Below, piece after piece: positions 1-6,190 of a DNA stretch of 13,463 nt. The position numbers and the translations under genes are program-made. The stretch is from contig CAYYNB010000164.1 of assembly GCA_964472565.1 (NCBI GenBank), positions 1-13,463 on the forward strand, written 5' to 3'. Numbering within the stretch: position 1 is the stretch's first letter; the number at the start of each line of letters is the position of its first letter. Origin of the DNA: DATAMF01 sp964472565 (GTDB lineage: Bacteria; Chloroflexota; Anaerolineae; Aggregatilineales; Aggregatilineaceae). Below the pieces are notes generated by a model, which made no database searches, had not been told where the DNA came from, and saw only the letters and a list, made by a program, of their open reading frames with translations.

Positions 1-22
1 AGAGCGCCACTTAGGGCGCTCT
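1..22 (-). terminator. Hairpin terminator of rnpB (cut by window edge)
   Basis: Inverted repeat with arms AGAGCGCC and GGCGCTCT around a short loop, lying just downstream of the 3' end of the RNase P RNA on the minus strand. The expected U-tract would fall beyond base 1, outside the window, so terminator function is inferred from position and stem only. Confidence 0.6.
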
Positions 23-25
23 TAA

Positions 26-397
<372 letters not shown>

Positions 398-400
398 TGC

Positions 401-409
401 ATTATACCA
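401..409 (-). promoter_or_regulatory. Extended -10 promoter of rnpB
   Basis: On the minus strand the sequence TGGTATAAT is a perfect extended -10 element (TG-N-TATAAT) ending about 6 bases before the P1 helix of RNase P RNA. No good -35 hexamer stands 16-18 bases upstream. The extended -10 probably compensates, giving transcription from about 394-397. Confidence 0.75.
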
Positions 410-449
410 GACGCCAGCGAAAAATTCCTGCGGCGCGTCAATCATGGAT

Positions 450-1871
450 TTACTTCGGCTCGATCACTTCCATCCCGCCCAGATAAGGCCGCAGCGCCTC
501 AGGAATCACCACGCTCCCATCCGCCTGCTGGTAATTTTCCAGTACGGCGATCAAGGCGCGCACCATGCCCAGGCCCGATCCATTGAGCGTATGCACGAAA
601 CGCACTTTTCCGCCTGCCGGACGGTACCGGATATTCGAGCGCCGCGCCTGGAAATCCGTCACATTGCTGCACGAGCTGACTTCGAGCCATTCCTGGCTGC
701 CCGGTGCCCACATCTCGATGTCATATTTTTTCGCGGCGGCGAAGCCCAGGTCGCCCGTCACAATTTCCAGCCGCCGGTAGGGGATTTGCAGCATCTCGCA
801 GACATGTTCCGCATTCTGCACCAGCTTTTCCAGTTCATCATAGCTGTTTTCGGGCGTCGTGAACTTATACAATTCCACCTTCTCGAACTGGTGAACGCGC
901 TTGATTCCACGCACATCGCGCCCCGCGCTCATCTTCTCGCGCCGGAAGCACGGCGTATGCGCCACGTAACGCAGCGGAAGCTGCTCCTCTTCCAGAATCT
1001 CATCCCGGTGCATATTCGTCAGCGCGACTTCTGCCGTCGGCAGCATGAACAACTCCGATTCCTGATCGAAGTACACCACATCCTTGAATTTCGGGAACTG
1101 CGCCGACCCATACAATGCGTCTTCACGCACCATAAAAGGCGGGTAAATTTCGGTGTAACCGTGCTGCGTCGTATGGACATCCAGCAGCCAGTAGATCATG
1201 GCCCGGTACAGCCGCGCCCCCGTCGCCTTGAGAATATAAAAGCGCGTTCCCGACAGTTTGACACCCCGCTCAAAGTCGATCACCTCCAGCGCCGGGCCGA
1301 GATCCCAATGGGGCTGCGGCGTAAAATCATAGTGTCGTTTCGGGCCGCGTTCCTCGTGCGGGATATTTTCCTGATCGGTCATGCCGATTGGAACGCTTTC
1401 ATGCGGCATATTGGGTATCCACAGCATATGTTCTTCCAGCGCCGTTTCCACCTCGCGCACTTCCGCGTCAATTTCTGTTACCCGATCTCCCAGCCCTTTC
1501 ATTGTGCGGGTGAGTTCGTCCACCGCCGCCTGCACCTGATCCGCATCCGCTGCGCCGTCTGCCGCAGGTGGATTGCTCAACAGGTCCAGCGCGCCGGGAA
1601 TATTGCCCGCCCGAATCGCCTGGACTGCCGCCTGTGCACCACCAAGTACCTGTGCCGGAGCCAGTTTTTTGTTCCCCCGGAACATCCCGAACTGCTTGTT
1701 CAACTGATTGCGGTTCGCCTTGATCGCTTCGACTTCTGTCAGCAGCGCGCGTCGCCGTTTATCCAGTTCCAGGATCGCGTCAATGCGTTCTATCGCTTTT
1801 TCGTCGTTCAAATTACGGAGTTGCTCTTTGACCCACTCCGGTTTCTCACGGATTAATGCTATGTCCAACAT
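450..1871 (-). CDS. serS: Seryl-tRNA synthetase
   Basis: Cytoplasmic class II synthetase that charges tRNA-Ser with serine. The 473-residue product begins with the N-terminal helical arm (1-150), which reaches the tRNA long variable arm. The catalytic core follows: motif 1 around 207-245, TAEVALTN at 279-286, motif 2 with PCFRREKMSAGRDVRG at 307-322, and motif 3 NGSGLGMVRALIAVLENYQ at 430-448. Typical bacterial SerRS is about 420-430 residues. The excess is an Ala/Gly/Pro-rich insert at roughly 64-115, at the tip of the coiled-coil arm. The ATG at 1871 has AGGAG eight bases upstream. The gene follows a 56-codon ORF by 14 bases and lies behind a T-box leader, so serine starvation should raise its expression. 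Confidence 0.97.
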   Translation of the reverse strand: MLDIALIREKPEWVKEQLRNLNDEKAIERIDAILELDKRRRALLTEVEAIKANRNQLNKQFGMFRGNKKLAPAQVLGGAQAAVQAIRAGNIPGALDLLSNPPAADGAADADQVQAAVDELTRTMKGLGDRVTEIDAEVREVETALEEHMLWIPNMPHESVPIGMTDQENIPHEERGPKRHYDFTPQPHWDLGPALEVIDFERGVKLSGTRFYILKATGARLYRAMIYWLLDVHTTQHGYTEIYPPFMVREDALYGSAQFPKFKDVVYFDQESELFMLPTAEVALTNMHRDEILEEEQLPLRYVAHTPCFRREKMSAGRDVRGIKRVHQFEKVELYKFTTPENSYDELEKLVQNAEHVCEMLQIPYRRLEIVTGDLGFAAAKKYDIEMWAPGSQEWLEVSSCSNVTDFQARRSNIRYRPAGGKVRFVHTLNGSGLGMVRALIAVLENYQQADGSVVIPEALRPYLGGMEVIEPK

Positions 1872-1885
1872 GGTTTGTTCTCCTA

Positions 1886-2056
1886 TTATGTACGGTTCTG
1901 CTCATGATCACTGCCGTTGCGTTCAGCGCGTTTTTTCTGCCGTTGTGCAAATACCCAATCGCTGTACAGGCGCAGTGCCGCCAGCGCCGCGCCGACGACG
2001 ACTACGCCTAACACCAGTCCATCCCATACATCCGGTTTCATAAAGTCGAAAGTCAT
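1886..2056 (-). CDS. Small single-pass membrane protein, unknown function
   Basis: I do not recognise a family. The 56-residue product starts MTFDFMKPDVWDG. It has one clear hydrophobic segment at about 12-30 (GLVLGVVVVGAALAALRLY) and ends in a highly charged tail (QRQKKRAERN...), which by the positive-inside rule should face the cytoplasm. The start at 2056 is preferred because GGGGAG lies nine bases upstream. The frame stays open to an ATG at 2143, but that ATG and the following codons lie inside the T-box and its terminator. The gene is 14 bases upstream of serS, with no promoter or terminator between, so the two should be co-transcribed after antitermination. Good RBS, tight spacing and a coherent membrane segment favour a real gene. 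Confidence 0.65.
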   Translation of the reverse strand: MTFDFMKPDVWDGLVLGVVVVGAALAALRLYSDWVFAQRQKKRAERNGSDHEQNRT

Positions 2057-2071
2057 GCTGTTTTGCTCCCC

Positions 2072-2115
2072 AAAACAAAAATCCCCGGCCCGGCTGCAAA
2101 CAGCCAGGACGAGGA
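2072..2115 (-). terminator. T-box intrinsic terminator
   Basis: On the minus strand TCCTCG-T-CCTGGCTG pairs with CAGCCGGG-C-CGGGGA around a TTTG loop. This gives 14 base pairs with one mismatch (arms 2115-2101 and 2096-2082), followed by TTTTTGTTTT. The 5' arm reuses the CTCG and CCTGG strands of the antiterminator, so the two structures are mutually exclusive, as T-box control requires. Confidence 0.9.
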
Positions 2116-2326
2116 ACTCGTGGTGCCACCTGGATTTATCCATGCCTTCTTAGGGCACAGACCTCATTAAACTTCGCGCTAACGGGCGTTCCCGGCCTGC
2201 CTTAGCTGTGCGGTTCGGCGGCAACGTGTCGGGAGTGGATTTCCGTTTCTGCGTCGCCACCTCACACCGGCTGGTGACTCTCTGAAGACGTGAATAACGT
2301 ACTTGGCTCCGTCAAAGTTGTTATAC
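2072..2326 (-). promoter_or_regulatory. T-box riboswitch, tRNA-Ser specific, upstream of serS
   Basis: Leader RNA that senses uncharged tRNA and decides between termination and read-through. The T-box core AGGTGGCACCACG lies at 2131-2119. It sits in an antiterminator made of CCAGG (2133-2129), a seven-base bulge UGGCACC, an ACGAG/CUCGU stem with a UUC loop, and CCTGG (2108-2104). The bulge bases UGGC can pair with tRNA ending GCCA, which fits the G73 discriminator of tRNA-Ser. Distal Stem I features are visible: CAGAGAG, and GTCACC pairing with GGTGGC around a GGTGTGA loop. The probable specifier is TCC (Ser) at 2239-2237, in the context GAAATCCACTCC. Specifier assignment is by eye. Confidence 0.88.
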
Positions 2327-2331
2327 CGCGC

Positions 2332-2360
2332 AGTGTAACAGGCTCCCGTTTCACTGTCAA
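2332..2360 (-). promoter_or_regulatory. Promoter of the T-box/serS unit
   Basis: TTGACA (2360-2355), a 17-base spacer and TACACT (2337-2332) on the minus strand, giving a start near 2325 just before the T-box Stem I. The TGA stop of the upstream kinase-like gene (2359-2357) lies within the -35 hexamer. Confidence 0.75.
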
Positions 2361-3013
2361 GTCGTAGCCGGTTCCGACTGGATTTGTTTAACTGCTGTGA
2401 CGATCAGTTGCGACGCGTTTTCTATGGTCATTTTCCCGGTATTGACCACAAGATGATATAGGGACGCATCATTCCAGTTGATGTCATAGAATCGCTTCAG
2501 ATATTCGGCAGTAGCCTTGTCGTGCTGGTTGATCGCCAGTTTGATCTCCGCAATTCCGCGAACACCCTGATCCCGCAGCCGTGCAATCCGATCTTTCAAC
2601 GGGGCAACGACACGAACATGCAAGACATCCGGCTGATCATGCAGAATCGCCTGTCCCCCGCGCCCAACAATAATCGTATTGCCTTGTTCATAGACTGCTT
2701 GTATCGTCTGTTTAATCAGGTCGATGCAGCGATCTGCATTGAGTTCCTGATCGCTGAGTGTATACTGACCGGCTTCATCAGTTCCCCATACCTTGATCCG
2801 GGGACCAGCCTGGAACAACCGCGAAAGAAAATGCCGGACCTCAAAGCGGTCCTCAGACAGGTCGAGTATTCCATCGTGGCACAGCCCCATTTCTGAGGCG
2901 ACCTGAAGCATAAGCTGTTTATCAAAATAGCGGTAGTGGAGCAGTTCGCCCACACGTGCAGCGATCTCGTCACCCCCACTGCCAAATTGCCTGGAAAAGG
3001 TCACGACTGCCAT
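2357..3013 (-). CDS. Cytidylate-kinase-like P-loop protein
   Basis: A 218-residue cytosolic protein of the cytidylate kinase-like family (Pfam Cytidylate_kin2 type). It starts MAVVTFSRQFGSGGDEIAAR: beta strand, then a glycine-rich loop SRQFGSGGDEIA at 7-18. This loop lacks the canonical GKS/T of a Walker A, as family members commonly do. Further conserved-looking blocks are NTIIVGRGGQAIL (112-124), HVRVVAPLKDRIARL (132-146) and YDINWNDASLYHLVVNTGKM (176-195). Nucleotide binding is likely, but the phosphoryl acceptor is not established; it should not be equated with housekeeping Cmk. The ATG at 3013 has GGGAGGTG four bases upstream. It has its own promoter at 3132-3161 and a leader of about 110 nt. 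Confidence 0.85.
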   Translation of the reverse strand: MAVVTFSRQFGSGGDEIAARVGELLHYRYFDKQLMLQVASEMGLCHDGILDLSEDRFEVRHFLSRLFQAGPRIKVWGTDEAGQYTLSDQELNADRCIDLIKQTIQAVYEQGNTIIVGRGGQAILHDQPDVLHVRVVAPLKDRIARLRDQGVRGIAEIKLAINQHDKATAEYLKRFYDINWNDASLYHLVVNTGKMTIENASQLIVTAVKQIQSEPATT

Positions 3014-3131
3014 GATACACCTCCCTACCAGACGAACGATTATCTAGCCTTCCCGTCCGATAAGCATGCCGAGGTTTGTGTTTTTCTGTTACCCTGGCAA
3101 AGGTTATCCGTTGCCGCCTTTACTTACTCAC

Positions 3132-3161
3132 AGTATATAGATATTCTACAGTCGCTGTCGA
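3132..3161 (-). promoter_or_regulatory. Promoter of the cytidylate-kinase-like gene
   Basis: TCGACA (3161-3156), an 18-base spacer and TATACT (3137-3132) on the minus strand; both hexamers match consensus at five of six positions. Predicted start near 3125. The leader of about 110 nt before the ATG at 3013 contains a weak GGCAA/TTGCC inverted repeat but no riboswitch that I recognise. Confidence 0.55.
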
Positions 3162-3171
3162 GGGCTAGAAA

Positions 3172-4077
3172 TCACGATTCATCCGCGTGACTCTCGACTT
3201 GAACGCCCGCCAGTGCTTCTAACACGGTAATAACAGCGCTGTTATCCAGTTCTCCATTGCCCATTGCAATCATCGCTTCATACAATTGGTGTGCGACTGC
3301 TGTCTGGGGCAGCGGAATCTGGTATGCGTGCCCGGTATCCACGATAATTTTTAGGTCTTTAGCTTGCATATACGCCTTAAAACCCGGCCCTAGATTGCGT
3401 TTAAAAATCTTAGGCGGCTTGTTATCCAGCGCCCAGCACTGTGCTGCGCCTCGACTGATAGCTTGCACGACTCGCGCCGGATCAACACCGGACTTTTGCG
3501 CTAAGACTAGCGCCTCGGCCATCGCCACCATCGTACCGGCTACGACAATCTGATTCGCCGCTTTTGCAATTTGGCCCGCGCCGCTTTCGCCCACCCAGGT
3601 AATCGTTTTTCCCATCGCCTCAAACAGCGGAAGTGCCTGCTCAAATGCAGTTTGTGATCCCCCCACCATAATACTTAATGTCCCGGCTCGTGCGCCGATG
3701 TCGCCCCCGCTGACCGGTGCATCAAGCGCCATCACCCCAACGTTCCCCAGCTCAGCGGCCATCCGCCGCGCCGCTTCCGGCAAAATGGTACTGTTATCAA
3801 TGTAAACAAGGCCCTCGTGTGCTCCCTCGATAATGCCATTTTTCCCCAAAACCACCTGCTCGACATCTGGCGTATCGGGCAGATTGGTAAAGACAAAATC
3901 GACCTGTTCGGCCACTTCGCGCGGTGTGTGAGCTGCACTTGCGCCTTCACTCACGAGTTGTCCAACAATAGTTTGGCTTCGATTGTGGACGATAAGCGAG
4001 TACCCCGCTTTCATAAAATTGCGCGCGATCCCCGACCCCATGAGGCCCAATCCAATATAACCAACCTTTACTGTCAT
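3172..4077 (-). CDS. Beta-hydroxyacid dehydrogenase, tartronate semialdehyde reductase-like
   Basis: NAD(P)-dependent oxidoreductase of the 3-hydroxyisobutyrate dehydrogenase family, 301 residues (normal length). The Rossmann fingerprint GYIGLGLMGSG is at 6-16 and HNRS at 31-34, a context usually linked with NADP(H) preference. The substrate-binding signature DAPVSGGDIGARAGTLSIMVGG is at 119-140, and the catalytic lysine is K172 in GAGQIAKAANQ. The C-terminal half, with KDLKIIVDTGH, most resembles 2-hydroxy-3-oxopropionate (tartronate semialdehyde) reductases of glyoxylate metabolism. The exact substrate cannot be decided here: 3-hydroxyisobutyrate, glyoxylate or succinic semialdehyde remain possible. 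The start at 4077 is chosen because the sequence from MTVKVGYIG matches the family N-terminus and GAGAG lies about 10 bases upstream. The in-frame ATG at 4101 has no ribosome binding site. Confidence 0.9.
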   Translation of the reverse strand: MTVKVGYIGLGLMGSGIARNFMKAGYSLIVHNRSQTIVGQLVSEGASAAHTPREVAEQVDFVFTNLPDTPDVEQVVLGKNGIIEGAHEGLVYIDNSTILPEAARRMAAELGNVGVMALDAPVSGGDIGARAGTLSIMVGGSQTAFEQALPLFEAMGKTITWVGESGAGQIAKAANQIVVAGTMVAMAEALVLAQKSGVDPARVVQAISRGAAQCWALDNKPPKIFKRNLGPGFKAYMQAKDLKIIVDTGHAYQIPLPQTAVAHQLYEAMIAMGNGELDNSAVITVLEALAGVQVESHADES

Positions 4078-4117
4078 TTTTCTGCTGCTCTCTCTCGTCA
4101 TTCCAATGCTGAGCCAA

Positions 4118-4123
4118 AGTATA
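4118..4123 (-). promoter_or_regulatory. Candidate -10 box for the dehydrogenase gene
   Basis: TATACT on the minus strand, placing a start near 4111, about 34 bases before the ATG at 4077. No convincing -35 hexamer is seen 16-18 bases upstream (sequence there is GGTAAT-like), so activator dependence or a wrong assignment are both possible. Confidence 0.4.
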
Positions 4124-4231
4124 AACGATAAGTGAAATGATTACCCTGGCACGGTCCTCTTTTACATGTTTTTGTTGATTTTTATTTGCTTTTTAATGGC
4201 GGGCGTGTCTTTAACCTCTTAAAATCCGTTC

Positions 4232-4247
4232 ATCGGCAGTAGCCGAT
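4232..4247. other. Small hairpin in the divergent intergenic region
   Basis: ATCGGC-AGTA-GCCGAT is a perfect six-base-pair inverted repeat about 60 bases before the regulator start at 4305. The surrounding region 4124-4304 is T-rich and contains no gene or consensus promoter that I can defend. The palindrome may be an operator for autoregulation or a leader hairpin; function is not shown. Confidence 0.3.
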
Positions 4248-4304
4248 TTCTATTAACTGCCCGATTTTCCAACACAACCTGCAAATACAGATGAGGATTC
4301 CTGC

Positions 4305-6158
4305 ATGCTAACAATGCAGAGTGTACCATTTACAGACCTGGCGCATCCAAGTACACCGCCGCAGTCATCTATGGAAAGCAAACGGGGGTTGTTTATCGTA
4401 GGTAACGACGGTCAGGTAAATTATTGCAACTCTCAACTTGAGGAACTTATTGGTGTCAGGCTGGCGCAAATTGTCGGCCATTCCTATGTGCTGCTGATCC
4501 GCGAACTGGCAACCATAAGCAGCAATGAAATCAAGACCACTCAAGATCTGTTAGCTGCCGTTAGCACACTGACCGAACAAGCCTCTGTGATCTTCCAGGT
4601 GCGCGAACCGCTGGCAGGCCGTATCCAGGTGGATATTTTTCCCATTTATGGTCGCGACAATGATCGCCCCATACACCTCGGCTGGGGTGGGTTAGTGAGT
4701 GATGCAGCAGCCGAGCGCCAGTCTTTCTCGACCGGACCGGATCATTTTTCGATGCTCACCCAGAGCTTGCGTGGTTCCGTAGCAACTATCAAAGGTTTTG
4801 TGACCACCGTGTTGAGTGGGCACCGCTATTGGGACGACACCGAACGCCAGAAATTTTTGGAAAACATTGATGAGCAGGTTGATCAACTTGGTCGCCTCCT
4901 GCAAAATGCGCAGGAGATTTTCCGCTTCGCATCAAATGCCGTTGAATTGGATCGCCGCCAGACCGATATAAAGCGGCTTTTGCACCGCTTGGTTCAGCAT
5001 CTCACCTCACAAAGTTATGTGCTCAACCTGGAAATCTCCGATGACCTCCCGCCCCTTGAAATTGATGCGCTGCGCATTGAGCAGGTCATACACAATCTAC
5101 TCGACTATGCGGCCCGGTTTTCCCACCGTGATAAGAAATTCCGGTTGACCGCCCAACTCAAAGACGGCGCGGTGCAAATCGGTATCGCCGACCAAGACAG
5201 CCGCATTCCCCTTGAGGAACTAACGCGCATTTTTGACGGCCAAAACATCGACTTGACGAGTGGAACTGGAATCGGACTTTATGTGGCGCGTGGTGTAGTT
5301 GCCGCGCACGGTGGCCAGATGTGGGCCGATAATGCCACCCTTTATTTTACGCTGCCGCTGACTCCCCCCCAACCCGTCCCACCAATCCAGACGAAACCAA
5401 TACCCATAGTGCCCCCGTCCAACACGAAGCTGGACATTCGCCCCAACCGCGAAGTGGCAAAAGTGCTGGTCGTAGACGATGATCCCCAAATGCTGCGCCT
5501 GCTAAAAATCAAACTGGAGGCCGAAGGCTTTAATCTTATCACTGCCACACGGGGCAATAATGCGCTTGAACTGATTGTGGCCGAACAGCCCGATGTCATC
5601 CTCTTAGATGTCACTCTTCCCGACTCCAACGGTTTTGATGTCTGCCATCGTCTGCGCGAATTCACCAGCGTCCCGGTGATCATGATCACCGGCCAGTCCC
5701 GCGAAGAAGATATGGTTCGCGGGTTAGATGCGGGTGCCGATGATTATCTGGTCAAACCCGTTCGCAACAAGGAACTCTTAGCCCGCGTGCGTGCCAATTT
5801 ACGCCGCGCACGTGTCCCGGATCAGACACCCAGTAAATCCATTTTCCAGGTTGGCGATCTGGTGATCGACTTTCCCCAACGTCAGGTGACGGTTCGCAGC
5901 CAACCTGTCCGCCTGACTCCGACCGAGTACAAACTCCTCTACCACTTAGCGACCAACGCGGGCCGTATTCTCACCCACAGCCAACTGCTTTCCAAAGTCT
6001 GGGGGCCGGGTTACGAAGACGATACCCAATATCTTTGGGTGAATATCAGCCGTTTGCGCGGCAAGCTGGAAGCGGATCCCAGCAACCCGGAATACATTCT
6101 GACCGAATCCGGTGTGGGCTATTACTTTTCCGACGGTCATCAGCGCAGCCAGCAATAA
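4305..6158 (+). CDS. PAS-(pseudo)histidine kinase-receiver-OmpR wHTH fusion regulator
   Basis: A 617-residue soluble protein fusing sensor and transcription factor. A PAS-like domain spans about 24-135. A HisKA-like helical pair is at 146-210, where the H-box reads LTQSLRGSVATIKGF, with Q153 where the phosphorylated histidine should be. The HATPase-like domain (224-352) keeps D296 and the G2 box GTGIGL (320-325). It has Y268 in place of the N-box Mg-binding Asn, and D298/R300 replace both G1-box glycines. A Pro-rich linker (351-375) follows. The receiver (386-503) is complete: DDD 391-393, phosphoacceptor D435, T462, K484. An OmpR/PhoB winged helix is at 512-610. TGAGGA seven bases upstream supports the ATG at 4305. 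There is no transmembrane segment. The kinase half looks catalytically dead, so phosphate may come from another kinase or the protein may act by ligand-driven conformational change. Confidence 0.9.
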   Translation: MLTMQSVPFTDLAHPSTPPQSSMESKRGLFIVGNDGQVNYCNSQLEELIGVRLAQIVGHSYVLLIRELATISSNEIKTTQDLLAAVSTLTEQASVIFQVREPLAGRIQVDIFPIYGRDNDRPIHLGWGGLVSDAAAERQSFSTGPDHFSMLTQSLRGSVATIKGFVTTVLSGHRYWDDTERQKFLENIDEQVDQLGRLLQNAQEIFRFASNAVELDRRQTDIKRLLHRLVQHLTSQSYVLNLEISDDLPPLEIDALRIEQVIHNLLDYAARFSHRDKKFRLTAQLKDGAVQIGIADQDSRIPLEELTRIFDGQNIDLTSGTGIGLYVARGVVAAHGGQMWADNATLYFTLPLTPPQPVPPIQTKPIPIVPPSNTKLDIRPNREVAKVLVVDDDPQMLRLLKIKLEAEGFNLITATRGNNALELIVAEQPDVILLDVTLPDSNGFDVCHRLREFTSVPVIMITGQSREEDMVRGLDAGADDYLVKPVRNKELLARVRANLRRARVPDQTPSKSIFQVGDLVIDFPQRQVTVRSQPVRLTPTEYKLLYHLATNAGRILTHSQLLSKVWGPGYEDDTQYLWVNISRLRGKLEADPSNPEYILTESGVGYYFSDGHQRSQQ

Positions 6159-6187
6159 AAAATCCCCCGTAACCAGGGGGATTTTGC
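6157..6187. terminator. Bidirectional terminator between convergent genes
   Basis: AATCCCCC (6161-6168) and GGGGGATT (6176-6183) form an eight-base-pair stem with a seven-base loop. T-runs flank it on both strands (ATTTTG on plus; TTTTTTA on minus). It lies between the stop of the fusion regulator and the stop of typA and can serve both. Confidence 0.85.
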
Positions 6188-6190
6188 AAA

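Noticed and set aside
444..1856. Long plus-strand open frame (470 codons) opposite serS
   Set aside because: It is the antisense shadow of a clear seryl-tRNA synthetase; the product is Arg/His/Phe-rich with no recognisable domain and no suitable ribosome binding site.
1886..2143. Longer version (85 codons) of the small membrane protein
   Set aside because: The extra 29 codons lie in the T-box antiterminator and terminator. The ATG at 2056 has its own GGGGAG site after the terminator.
3172..4101. Longer dehydrogenase start at 4101
   Set aside because: There is no ribosome binding site there, and the family N-terminus begins at MTVKVGYIG (4077).
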